Source: Hemibagrus wyckioides
Lineage: Eukaryota > Chordata > Actinopteri > Siluriformes > Bagridae
Direction of reading: 5' to 3'
Length of the DNA stretch: 64,000 bases
Assembly (NCBI RefSeq): GCF_019097595.1
Contig: NC_080719.1
Span: 11,135,001-11,199,000, forward strand
This document shows positions 29,644 through 40,735 of the stretch, piece after piece. Both the position numbers and the translations under genes were made by a program. The notes below the pieces were generated by a model. It ran no database searches, was not told where the DNA came from, and was given only the letters and a program-made list of their open reading frames with translations. Every line of letters begins with the position of its first letter. The stretch's first letter is position 1.

Positions 29644-29924
29644 CGCGTGCGTGTGCGTGCGTGTGTGTGTTTCTGTCCAGTGAGTTTTATGTGAATGCTG
29701 CATTTGCACATAATTAACCTGAGCGGAAACATAAAAACCTCAAGGACATGCCTGAATCTCACCATGAAGGGTGAGAGGGGTGGGGAGGGGACAGTGTTGC
29801 TAGGCAACTGAGCAATATGGACGCTGAAATACGTTCAATTTTTTGGAAATAATGTTAATAATTTAGCTAGCACAAAGCCGTGTAAAAGCAGAGAACGAGC
29901 AGAAACAGGGCAGGACCATCAGAC

Positions 29925-30390
29925 ATCGATTCACTGAACAAGAGAGAAAAAGAATCTCAGCCGTAACCGAATGATTTATACATTTAAACACTAATCTTGA
30001 TCATGACCAAAAGATTCACTGATTTAGATATTAAATTAAACACTGATTCACTAAACAAGACCGAATCTCACTCAACAAACTGATTCAAACACTGAATCAC
30101 TGAATGACTGAATCATGGCCATGACCAGACAGTTCACCGATCTAAACACTGATTTACTGAATGACATACAGAACATCAGTAATGACCAACGAATTTACAG
30201 ATTCAAACACTGATACACTGAACAAGAAAGAGAATCTAACCAATGATTCACTGATTCATTGAACAAGAGAAAATCCCCAGTCATGACCAAATGACTCACT
30301 TATTCACACTGTGATTAGCTGGACAATAGACAGTACCTGAGTTATGACCAAAAGATTCATTCATACACACACTGATTCACTGGACATCCA
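29925..30390. repeat. Degenerate tandem repeat, about 60-75 bp unit
   Basis: Motifs like CACTGATTCACTGAACAAGA, GAATCTCAG and ATGACCAAAAGATTCACTGA recur about six times at irregular 55-75 bp spacing. Copies are divergent, so the array is old. There is no coding potential. Confidence 0.65.
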
Positions 30391-31365
30391 ATAGAATTTT
30401 GGTTGTGAATTTGACTCCGTGACTCACATGGAAATGAAGCTTGAGGTACATGAAATAGCAAATATAACTCAAATGATTAATGTTTAAATATAATGCCAAA
30501 CAAAGCTAATGTATCTGATGTAAATCCACATCAAATTCACAATTAGACGTTAAGATTGAGTCCCAAATCAGTCAGTGTTTGGTTCAGTGATTGAAATGGC
30601 AGCAAATAAATTAAAGAAATGACTCAGTGAAATGGTAGTGACTGATACTGATGCTTTCAAATGAGTGACTCATTACGAAAATACTGAATCCTTCATGAAT
30701 ATAACTTCTAATTAGCATGTAGGTGGTTGAAGTAGTTTGGGACGCATCCTGTCACTAATTACTATGGAATATGTTTTTCGGTCTCCATGGTTGCGTGTTT
30801 GGCTGGTGCTTTTGTAATGACATTATAATGTTGTGGATTTGACAGACGCTTAGGTCATACTGTACTTTCAGCAATTTTTCCAGAAACAAAACTGTTAAAT
30901 GAAATCGTTTATAAGATAAACTTTTTTTTTTTCTTACTGAACCAAAAGTCTGGGCTTTCATTGGATGTGAGACTTTTCCTGAGACTGAATGCTGTTGCTT
31001 TTGTTCCTGATCCGTTTATTCAGATCTGTAATAATGCCTGTGCAGGTCTCCAGTGTACAGCCAGAGAAAGAGCGGCTTTAATATCGGCAACAAAAGGAAA
31101 AAAGAAACAAAAGCCCCAAAACCATGAATCCATGAAGGACTGGTTTAACAGGATGTGAGTGTGAAGCAGAGCTATCAGGCCTGTCCCAAACCTAATACTC
31201 CACCACTACTTGGTGTTCTCATCACTGCTATCCAGTAATAGCATTTGGGACACAACCCATGTATAACACAGGGCACAGAGGGATATTAAAGACGCATTAT
31301 AATGAAATACACTTTCAAATCATATAATAGCAGATGGAGAGAGAGACAGAGAGTGAGACAGTGGA

Positions 31366-31367
<2 letters not shown>

Positions 31368-31444
<77 letters not shown>
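31368..31444. repeat. Compound (TG)n(AG)n microsatellite
   Basis: About 15 TG units switch directly to about 22 AG units without a spacer. Confidence 0.97.
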
Positions 31445-31449
<5 letters not shown>

Positions 31450-31892
31450 GAGAGACAGAAATAGTGATTAGTTAAACAGGATTAGGAGTTTGAATGAAAT
31501 AAACACTGTGTATCTGAATGCTGTGGGGAAATGGGAGTGTGTGTGTGTGTGTGTGTTAGAGAGAGAAACAAAAGACAGATTAGCCATCTGTGTGTGTCTT
31601 TTGGCTGCTGCAATTAACATAAGCATACAGAGAGAGAGAGAGAGGCAGACAGACAGAGAGACAGATAGACAGTTAATTTCAGAATATCAGAGAGTTCAGA
31701 GCTCCTACACAGCCGTCAATCAATTCAGATTCACGTGTTGATTGGTTCATCTGCTGTTATATCGAGAGAAAATAAGAAACCTTGGTTGTATTATTGAGTG
31801 AGAACTTGAAGCAGCGTGAATTTCTGATTGAAGCTCCCGTGTTAAAATACAGATCTGCTACGCAAAATCAATAAATAAATATAAATGATGAT

Positions 31893-32138
31893 GGGGTTCC
31901 CTTTTGAGTCTGGTTCCTCTCAAGGTTTCTTCCTCTTACCATCTAAGGGAGTTTTTCCTTGCCACAGACGCCTCAGTCCTCAGGCTTGCACACTTGGGAT
32001 AACATCTAGGACTGTGTGTCTGTTTATATGTTTGTTGTTTTCTTATGTTGTTTCTCATGTAAAGCTGCTTTGAGACAATGCTCTTTATTAAAAGTGCTAT
32101 ACAAAAATAAATTGAATTGAATTGAATTGAAATTGAAC
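31893..32138 (+). mobile_element. Retroposon 3' end with (TTGAA)n tail
   Basis: The block GGTTCCTCTCAAGGTTTCTT...GGGAGTTTTTCCTTGCCACA...GCTGCTTTGAGACAATG...AAAGTGCTATACAAAAATAA ends in repeated ATTGA units (about 32108-32138). This arrangement is a very common interspersed repeat of teleosts, with a LINE-type short tandem tail. Only the 3' part is present. The exact family is not assigned. Confidence 0.7.
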
Positions 32139-33000
32139 AAATTCCACGAAGGTTGCCAAGTCTGACATTTTAGCTTCAAGTTTGAGAATTAAATTTTTCA
32201 AATTCATAAATGGAAAATGTTTAGAAAATAAATCAAGTCCAATTTATTCTGCTAACTATCTGTGAAAACTACAATTTAAAAAATATATAAAAACTAGTAG
32301 GTAGAACGTGAAATTCTGCATTATATAAATTTTGTTTGTTTGCTTTTTTGTGTTTTCAACTTTGAAAGCATTAATAGCACCCCCTAGAGGTCAGTTCTTT
32401 GCTAAAATTATCATAAGATAAATGAATTCTCAGAAGAATTATCGTTGGACATTAACAATTTTTGGCTGAGGATGAGATTGTCAAATAAAAGTGGAAATCA
32501 GGCTGATGGCACTCATGTTATTCCAACTCAAGACGTATTTATAAGAATCAGAGCTCTCTCTCTCTCTCTCTCTCTCTCTGTCGGACTTGGTTGGCTACAA
32601 TGATAAGTTTCAGGTTTAAATAGAGGATTACTGAGGAATGATTTTTAAGTGAGTCACTGAAGTGCACTTGATGTAAGTGTTCACTGCATGACTCATCTTT
32701 CACCACCACATTTTTTCTGTTGTTCTCTATATAATACATGCTAAGTGTGTTTCCTGTGAATGTTTAAGAGGTCGTAATTATCTTTTTCGTGTGTGCATGC
32801 ATATGCGTGATTTGCAGTGACACACAATAGAGTAAATAAAGTGTACTCCTGTGTATTGAACATGAACCGGATTAGCAGGAATTTTTAATAACCACTTCCG
32901 AAACTGCAGCAGCTCAGTTTTACTCGGAAAGATTGGCCTAGTCCCAAATGCAGTTTATATCTAAAAGACAGACTCTATTTTAAATGCTGTTTACCTCTGG
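32139..33000. other. Intergenic: no gene recognised
   Basis: A/T-rich DNA with a (CT)n run at about 32553-32579. From 32940 degenerate GTCCCAAATGCAGTTTA-type units announce the minisatellite that follows. Confidence 0.7.
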
Positions 33001-34695
33001 AAGATGGGCTCAGTTCAAAATGCTGTTTAATTTAACGGGCTCTGTCCCAAACTCTGTTTAACTCTGTACAGTGGGCTCTATCCCAAACTCTGTTTAACTC
33101 TGTACAGTGGGTTCTATCCCAAACTCTGTTTAACTCTGTACAGTGGGTTCTATCCCAAACTCTGTTTAACTCTGTACAGTGGGCTCTGTCCCAAACTCTG
33201 TTTAACTCTGTACAGTGGGCTCTATCCCAAACTCTGTTTAACTCTGTACAGTGGGCTCTATCCCAAACTCTGTTTAACTCTGTACAGTGGGTTCTATCCC
33301 AAACTCTGTTTAACTCTGTACAGTGGGTTCTATCCCAAACTCTGTTTAACTCTGTACAGTGGGCTCTATCCCAAACTCTGTTTAACTCTGTACAGTGGGC
33401 TCTATCCCAAACTCTGTTTAACTCTGTACAGTGGGTTCTATCCCAAACTCTGTTTAACTCTGTACAGTGGGTTCTATCCCAAACTCTAACTCTGTACAGT
33501 GGGTTCTATCCCAAACTCTAACTCTGTACAGTGGGCTCTATCCCAAACTCTAACTCTGTACAGTGGGTTCTATCCCAAACTCTAACTCTGTACAGTGGGT
33601 TCTATCCCAAACTCTAACTCTGTACAGTGGGCTCTATCCCAAACTCTAACTCTGTACAGTGGGTTCTATCCCAAACTCTAACTCTGTACAGTGGGCTCTG
33701 TCCCAAACTCTGTTTAACTCTGTACAGTGGGTTCTATCCCAAACTCTAACTCTGTACAGTGGGCTCTGTCCCAAACTCTGTTTAACTATGTACAGTGGGT
33801 TCTATCCCAAACTCTGTTTAACTCTGTACAGTGGGTTCTATCCCAAACTCTGTTTAACTCTGTACAGTGGGCTTTATCCCAAACTCTGTTTAACTCTGTA
33901 CAGTGGGCTCTATCCCAAACTCTGTTTAACTCTGTACAGTGGGCTCTATCCCAAACTCTGTTTAACTCTGTACAGTGGGTTCTGTCCCAAGCTCTGTTTA
34001 ACTCTGTACAGTGGGCTCTATCCCAAACTCTGTTTAACTCTGTACAGTGGGCTCTATCCCAAACTCTGTTTAACTCTGTACAGTGGGTTCTATCCCAAAC
34101 TCTGTTTAACTCTGTACAGTGGGCTCTATCCCAAACTCTGTTTAACTCTGTACAGTGGGCTCTATCCCAAACTCTGTTTAACTCTGTACAGTGGGCTCTA
34201 TCCCAAACTCTGTTTAACTCTGTACAGTAGGCTCTGTCCCAAATGCTTTTTTAACTCTGTACAGTGGGCTCTATCCCAAACTCTGTTTAACTCTGTACAG
34301 TGGGCTCTATCCCAAACTCTGTTTAACTCTGTACAGTGGGTTCTATCCCAAACTCTGTTTAACTCTGTACAGTGGGCTCTATCCCAAACTCTGTTTAACT
34401 CTGTACAGTGGGCTCTATCCCAAACTCTGTTTAACTCTGTACAGTGGGCTCTATCCCAAACTCTGTTTAACTCTGTACAGTGGGCTCTATCCCAAACTCT
34501 GTTTAACTCTGTACAGTAGGCTCTGTCCCAAATGCTTTTTTAACTCTGTACAGTGGGCTCCGTCCCAAATGCTTTTTTAACTCTGTACAGTGGGCTCTGT
34601 CCCAAACTCTGTTAACCTCTATACAGCGGGCTCTGTCCCAAACGCTGTTAACCTCTATACAGTGGGCTCTGTCCCAAACACAGTTAAACTCTCTA
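33001..34695. repeat. 36-bp minisatellite with a 32-bp variant, about 47 copies
   Basis: The unit is AACTCTGTACAGTGGGCTCT + ATCCCAAACTCTGTTT (36 bp). A 32-bp form lacking GTTT fills 33485-33700 and one copy near 33735. C/T variation in GGGCTC/GGGTTC gives a readable variant map. Units with AAATGCTTTTTT occur near 34240, 34530 and 34570. As 36 is divisible by 3, an open frame of 286 codons (33659-34519) with a repeated YSGLYPKLCLTL arises by chance. It has no start context, splice signal or other support as a gene. Confidence 0.97.
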
Positions 34696-35139
34696 TGATA
34701 CACTCCATTTCAATAAGCTGTGTGATATACAACGTTGTTGTATATCACTCTTTAACTCTGAAAGACAGGCCCTGTCCCAAATGAAGTTTAACTGTGAACT
34801 GCTCTACATGTTCACCCTCACTCCCTACACATTTTCTCAGTCAGTGAGTCATCATATTTTTCTATAAGTAACATTCATAGTGCTATCTGACGTTAGCATG
34901 CTAACAGGCTATGTGTGTTTGCTTCTTATTGTAATCCACACCACATATTAGTTATAGTTATATTAGTTTTAAGGTGTGTGTGTGATTGGGGATCAGTGTG
35001 AGACAAGCCCCAAATAAAGCCATGTTTTGAAGGATGACAGAAATTTTTCACATTGAAAATCCGGATGTATATGTATTATTGGTATGCTATTAGTGCAAAC
35101 AAAGCATGTGTGTGTGTACATGTGTGTGTGTGGGTGTGT

Positions 35140-35185
<46 letters not shown>

Positions 35186-35332
35186 TGTCATTAGCGGGTT
35201 TCGAATACTTTAAGATGTGAGTTACAAAATAAAATCTGTTCTGTGTTGAATGAGAGACAAAAGGCTTCATGTATGACATTATGTTTGCGTGTAGCTTTGC
35301 CAGAATAAACTAGACTCGCCAGTTCCACCTGT

Positions 35333-35383
<51 letters not shown>

Positions 35384-36105
35384 GACACACACACACACAC
35401 AGTAATAACACTCATTAAAAAGTGACACTTGCTGAAATGATGGCTTGGTGTGTTGTTTAGGTTAGCATACATATTTTGAATCTTATGCAAATTTCTGGGT
35501 TTAATATCCATTACATCAGAATAGAACAGGAAGTGTCACAAACAGGTTTTTAGTTTGATCTGCATTGGAATTCAGCTGGAAATTTACATGAAAACTTCAG
35601 ATATCGCCTACAGTAATGACTGAGGAGGATTAACAAGGATTAATAAACCATTTAATGATTATGATTAAACACTATCACAATAATATTTTTATCTAATATT
35701 ATTAGTGTTTAAAAGTGTGGATGTGTGAAAAAAAACTCATGAAGCTGAATTTTAGATATAATGTTATTCATATTTTAGTGTTTTTTTTGTGAGAAGCAGG
35801 GATGAGCTGTGTTTCTAATACTTTTATTTAAAATGTCAATTAGAAATATTTTATATATATTTCAAAACCGGTAGGATACACAGCTTGATATATCATACAT
35901 GTCTTCATATATGGTGTGTCCTGATGGATGAGGACATGGATGTGTGTGTCAGCAGGTTGCAGGGCTCCATGGATGTGGGAATGGACAGGAGAAGGTGGAC
36001 CTGCATGGATATGGACATGGATTTAGATGGGTAGTGGGGTATAGTGTATATGGGCATAAGCAGAAGGAAGGAATCCTTTAGAGAGGATGCAGGGCATTGT
36101 ATATA
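34696..36105. other. Intergenic: no gene recognised
   Basis: Mostly A/T-rich. GT and GA tracts lie at 35105-35183, a (CT)n/(CA)n pair at 35335-35400, and imperfect ATGGATGTGGGAATGGACA-type repeats at 35920-36030. Confidence 0.7.
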
Positions 36106-36650
36106 TTATGTGGGTGGCTGGAAAGCAGAGCTTTCATATGGACATAAGGTGAGGCTTTGTGTATATTTATATGGATGTAAGGCAGGGCTTTGGGTACGAG
36201 TGTGGACAAAAGGCGGTGCTTTGTGTACATTGATGTGGATAGAAGGCGGAGCTTGGTGTAGATTCATATGGATATAAGGCGGGGCTTTGTGTAGATGAGT
36301 GTGAACGAAATGCAGAGATTTTTGTACATGTGTGGATGGAAGGCAGGCCATTGTGTAAATGGAAATGGGAGGAAGGCGGGGCTTTGTGTACATGTGTGTG
36401 GATGAAAAGGCGGGGTTTTGTGTACTTGAGTGTTGACCGAAGGCGGGCCTTTGTGTGTATGTGTGTGGACGGAAGGTGGGCCATTATGTAAATGAAGGTG
36501 TGTGGAAGGAGGGGCTTTGTGTACTTGAGTGTGGATGGAAGGCGGGGCTTTATGCACATGGGCGTGGATGGGAGGTGGGTTTGTATACATGTTATGGGAT
36601 GTAAGGCGGGGCTTTAAGCACATGGGCGTGGATGGGAGGTGGGTTTGTAT
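36106..36650. repeat. Degenerate minisatellite, about 33-bp unit
   Basis: AAGGCGGGGCTTTGTGTA followed by CATGTGTGTGGATGG recurs about 15 times at 30-45 bp spacing. It keeps all three minus-strand frames open (95-130 codons, Lys-Pro-Pro-Ser-Ile-His-rich), which are artefacts. Confidence 0.9.
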
Positions 36651-36754
36651 TAATGAACAGTGATATTAGTTTACACTTGGATGTCTCTTTGACATTTGGA
36701 CTTTGAATTCAGGAGCAGATCAATAAAACCAATTAGAATGAAAATGAACAGCAG

Positions 36755-36788
<34 letters not shown>

Positions 36789-37914
36789 ACACCTGTCTCT
36801 AACTGCACAGGATTGCGCAGTGCAGAGTTACACTGCAGCAGTATTTTCACAACATACAGTATCTATCAAAAATTTTATCTCATCTGTACATGTGATCATT
36901 GTAGTCAACTCTAAAAGTATTGGCACCCATTCAGAAAATAGTCTGATCACCAAAAAAAACAAAAAACATACCAGGAACCAGCTGTTATTTGCACTCACTA
37001 CATTTTTTTCCTCACCTTATGATGAACTCCTCTTATTTAGTATCAGGTTTAAGATGGTGTCTCAGGTTTCTTGTGTTGTAGGAAGATGATATAGTTCACT
37101 AGGGTTATGTCACTTAATACCAGCTTATATGTGATATCGATACCATACATGTTTTTAGGATTAAATGTGCACAATATCAGATGTTTTAATCACTGGTATT
37201 GGTACCAATGCATCCCTAAGTTTGCGTGCAAGGATTTTATAATATATAGTGTTTAGTTTGATGCATATCTTATTCCTGCAATTTCCTGAAGTGCTTTTGC
37301 CGTCCTTTTCACTTGGGTCACCATCTGTTTTTGTAAACATTCTTCATGAAGATGTTGATTAGGAAAGAGCAGTGAGTTTGTCGTTTCATCCTGCTTTTGT
37401 TATTCAATGCAATTATCTCCTCTCGTTACACGTCACATCAGCAGAATGCCGAGTGCTGGAGGAAAGTGCATAAAGCAGAAATAAACACTTTTTCATCCTG
37501 AGTGCTGCAGAAGGTAATCGAAGGTAATTTGGACTCGACGTCCATGCATTTACACTGTGTTAATGAATTACAGCATCGGGATCGAGAAACACTTTGGCAT
37601 AAATAGAGAAACCTGAAACTGCAGAGCATCAGGAATTCACTCACGACTGCTGGCAGGAAGATTGTTCCTAATTTTATAACATCTTTTCTGTCCATCCTTC
37701 AGTTTCAGAAATCTTTTTGCTCACAGAGCTGATGAATTCCTCTGGACATTCTGTGCAATATTCTCACATTATGCTCACATTAAATTGCAAATTCCAGAGG
37801 AATCTTATAGAATATGTAACAGAATTCTATAGGAGGCTGTAATCAATACATTTGTAATATACAAAGGAAAAGCCTTTTAATAAATTTAAGTAGTCATTTA
37901 TTTGTTTATTTGTC
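36651..37914. other. Intergenic: no gene recognised
   Basis: A (GT)n run at 36757-36786. The sequence TCTAAAAGTATTGGCACCCA near 36910 resembles a DNA-transposon end, but no partner terminus was found. 37440-37700 is of normal complexity and free of repeats, so it is a candidate conserved non-coding element only. Confidence 0.6.
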
Positions 37915-38113
37915 ACATTACATACAATATGCACAGTGAAATTATTTCTTTGCATATCCCATCCTTGGAGGGTTGGGATCAGAGTGCAGGGTCAACCATG
38001 ATGCAGTGCCCCTAGATCAGGAATGTTGGGGGTCTTGCTCAAGGGCCCAAAAGCTTGGCAGAACCCCGATCTTCTGATCAACAACGTTAACCACTTGAGC
38101 TACCACTGCCAAA
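37915..38113 (-). mobile_element. tRNA-derived SINE, inverted copy 1
   Basis: On the minus strand it starts GGCAGTGGTAGCTCAAGTGG (A-box TAGCTCAAGTGG), then TTGTTGATCAGAAGATCGGG and a decayed B-box GGGGTTCTGCCAAG. It then reads TTGGGCCCTTGAGCAAGACC. Its partner at 38245-38430 is the same family in the opposite orientation. Confidence 0.8.
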
Positions 38114-38244
38114 GTAATAAGATGTAGCTAAACTAAACTAATAGACAAACCTAACCAAACATCAATGATATAACATTCATTTAAAGGTTTATTATATAAG
38201 ATATTTACAAAATAAGTAAATAAAATAACCAACAATGAGTAAAA

Positions 38245-38430
38245 GTGGTAGCTCAAGTGGTTAAGTTGTTGACCGGAAAATCGGGGTTCAAGCCCCAGCG
38301 CTGCCAAGCTGCTATCAGCATTGGGCCCTTGAACAAGCCCGCCCCCTTGCTCCAGGGGTGCTGTATCATGGCTGACCCTGTGCTCTGACCCCAACCCCCA
38401 ATGATGGTATATGTGAAGAAAGACTTGCTT
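38245..38430 (+). mobile_element. tRNA-derived SINE, copy 2 (opposite orientation)
   Basis: It starts AGTGGTAGCTCAAGTGGTTA (A-box), followed by GGGGTTCAAGCCCCAG (a well-preserved B-box), then GGGCCCTTGAACAAGCCC and CTGACCCTGTGCTCTGACCC. The tail is rich in AAGA/CTTA. B-box spacing fits a polymerase III promoter. Confidence 0.8.
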
Positions 38431-38461
38431 AAGACTTACTTAAACTTAAGGATGTAACATG

Positions 38462-38848
38462 CAAATGTCTTCTGAGATGCTTTTCTGCTCACCACAGTTG
38501 TAGTGATTATATGAATTACTGTATCCTTCTTGGCAGCTTGACCCAGTCTGACCATTTCCTCTTATCACCCAGGCATTTCCATGCACTTTTTTCCTTTCAC
38601 CATTCTGTGTAAACTCTAGAGAGTGTTATGTGTGAAATTCCCAGGAGATCAGCAGTTATAGAGCCCTTCTGCTTCTAACAACCACACCACAATTAAAGTC
38701 ACAGGAATCCACACTTTTTCTTCATTCTGATGTCTGATGTAAACAATGTTATGCATTGTACTGCTGCCACATGATTGGCTGTTTGGATAACTGTATATAA
38801 ATGAATAATTGGAAAGGTGTTCCTATTAAAGTGGACAGTGCTCATATA
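38462..38848. mobile_element. Non-autonomous DNA-transposon fragment
   Basis: GAGATGCTTTTCTGCTCACC, ACCATTCTGTGTAAACTCTA, CCAGGAGATCAGCAGTTA, ACTGCTGCCACATGATTGGC and the end GGTGTTCCTATTAAAGTGGA together match a widespread fish interspersed repeat that I recognise by sequence but cannot name. The left terminus is missing. Confidence 0.6.
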
Positions 38849-40042
38849 GTAAACAAATGTGGGGGCTCTGGCTAGACAGGTTTGGGATAAAATCCCAGAC
38901 CAGAGATTTAGTGAGAATAATTACATTACACACCTCTTCATGGAAAACTAATCCCATATGAATATGGTGAAAAACTGCAGCGTGTGTGTGTGTGTGCGAG
39001 CGTGTGTGAGCATGTGTTTGTGTGTGGTTTCAGCCCTGCAGTTATGAACAGATGGATACTCTCCACTGCAGTGTGCTTCTTTTTCTTCTTCTTTTTTTCT
39101 TCTTCTTCTTTTGTTTTGCTGTAAACTTTGTTCTAAAAATAGTAATGCAGCACATTGTAAACGGATGTGAATGTGTGTGTGTGTGTGTGTTCCTGCTGTC
39201 TGTGGCGGCTTTTGATCACAGTGATGTTGCAGGCTCTTCTGAGATATTCAGAGCGATTAGGAATGACATTAAAGGAGCTGCAGAGAGACTCAGTGATATT
39301 TATTACAGCTGTGTGTATATTTCTATTTCTTAATGTGTGTGTGTGTGTGTGTATGTGTTTGTGTGTGGGGGTTTCTTAATCTGTGTTTATCTGTCTATGT
39401 GTACTTCTTAAAGAGTGTGCATCTGTGAATGTGTCTGTTTCTAAGTGTGTGTGTGTTTCTTAATCTGTGTTCATCTGTATATGTGTGTGTACTTCTTTAA
39501 TGTGTGTGCATCTGTGAATGTGTCTGTTTCTAAGTGTGTGTGTGTGTGTGTGTGTGTGTTTCTCTGTCTATTTGCTATCAGCTGATCAATCAATCTCTCA
39601 CTTGCCCTTCTATCAGGTACATTCCTTTGTATGTCTCCCCCCCTCTCTCTCTCTCCCACTGCACCTTTCATCCATCATCCCTGTCTTTAGAGTCACTGAT
39701 CATCACTCACTCTTTCTGAGCTCTTTCTCCCCGTCAGCTCTAAACAGAAATCTGTCCATCACTCAGCGGATCAGAAACATGGGGAACTGAACAGCTTGAA
39801 TGGAATTTCAGTGACACGGAATTCTTTTCCCACATCACCAAAACATGGAAATTGGAAATGATAAAAACAGACATCACATTAATTCTGATGATGTTATTAC
39901 TGATAGAACACAATGATGCAATTTAACACAACCATCAACGCATTAATATTGTGTTCATTGACACGGTCATTCTTTATAGTAACAAGCCACGCCCCCCAGG
40001 CAGTATAATAACATTGTGCTGTGATGTGTTATAAGAGTTACA
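38849..40042. other. Intergenic: no gene recognised
   Basis: (GT)n tracts at 38983-38997, 39172-39191 and 39333-39352. A duplicated block of about 90 bp (TTTCTTAATCTGTGTT...CTGTTTCTAAGTGTGTG) occurs at about 39371-39447 and 39458-39540. CT-rich sequence lies at 39635-39660. Confidence 0.7.
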
Positions 40043-40603
40043 CAATATTGGCAAAAGTTTTGGGACACTCCTCCTAATCATTGAATTTAGGTGTTGTTTT
40101 TCAGAATATGAATTAGAATGGAGACTGCAATGCCAGGCCAAAACTGGGACGTCTGCGTTTACATACACATGAATGTAATATGGAGTTGTCCCACCCCTTG
40201 CAGCTATAACAGCTTCAACTCTTCTGATAAGGCATTCCACAAGGTTTAGGAGTGTGTTTATGAGAATTTTTGACCAGTCCTCTAGAAGCGCATTTGTGAG
40301 GTCAGGCACTGATGTTGGACGAGAAGGTCTGACTCACAGTCTCCGCTCTAATTCATCCCAAAGATGTTCTATCAGGTTGAGGTCAGGACTCTGTGCAGGC
40401 CAGTCAAGTTCCTCTACACCAAACTCGCTCATCCATGTCTTTATGGACCTTGCAACAGGAAGGGGTCATCCCCAAACTGTTCCCACAAAGAGCATGAAAT
40501 TGTCCAAAATGTCTTTGTATGCTGAAGCATTAAGAGTTCCTTTCACTGGAACTAAGGGGCCGAGCCCAACCCCTGAAAAACAACACTTGAATTCAGTGAT
40601 TTG
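40043..40603. mobile_element. Internally deleted DNA-transposon relic
   Basis: It starts CAATATTGGCAAAAGTTTTG followed by GGACACTCC and AATCATTGAATTTAGGTGTT. The interior includes AGGACTCTGTGCAGGCCAGT and ATCCATGTCTTTATGGACCT, typical of a common fish element. The right end, AACACTTGAATTCAGTGATT, is an inverted copy of the left subterminal segment. The outer right terminus is missing where a SINE abuts it. Confidence 0.7.
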
Positions 40604-40735
40604 AATTCCATGCTTGGGACCAGTATTTAGAGTTAACCCCTCAGTGGCTGGGTTAGTTACCTGCCTGGGAATCAGGCCTGGGATGTGGCTGAGAGAGCGA
40701 GGGATCCTCCCGCTGGACCACCAGGGAATCTTCCA
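40604..40735 (-). mobile_element. tRNA-Glu-like SINE, copy 1
   Basis: On the minus strand it reads TTCCCTGGTGGTCCAGCGGG, AGGATCCCTCGCTCTCTCAG, then GGCCTGATTCCCAGGCAGG, strongly resembling tRNA-Glu (TCCCTGGTGGTCTAGTGGTT...) with A- and B-box positions. It then continues AACCCAGCCACTGAGGGGTT and GGTCCCAAGC. A second copy lies at 57110-57256. Confidence 0.75.

Larger units (their letters stand above)
27212..31892. other. Intergenic: no gene recognised
   Basis: 27230-28560 is fairly normal-complexity DNA without a plausible long frame; 28240-28520 is GC-balanced and could be a conserved non-coding element. A (TG)n with TGCG variants lies at 29610-29670. Degenerate repeats of ACTGATTCACTGAACAAGA and ATGACCAAAAGATTCA lie at 29925-30390. 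A compound (TG)n(AG)n lies at 31368-31444. Confidence 0.65.

Noticed and set aside
33659..34519. Open frame of 286 codons with a 12-residue repeat
   Set aside because: It is the 36-bp minisatellite read in one frame. The 32-bp variants break periodicity outside it, a second overlapping frame gives another repeat, and there is no gene context.
36106..36623. Minus-strand frames of 95-130 codons rich in Lys, Pro and His
   Set aside because: Three overlapping frames are all open over the same degenerate minisatellite, which is the signature of a repeat and not of coding selection.
38245..38320. Functional tRNA gene suggested by A- and B-box motifs
   Set aside because: The sequence cannot form a full cloverleaf by eye and continues into a SINE body shared with the inverted copy at 37915-38113.
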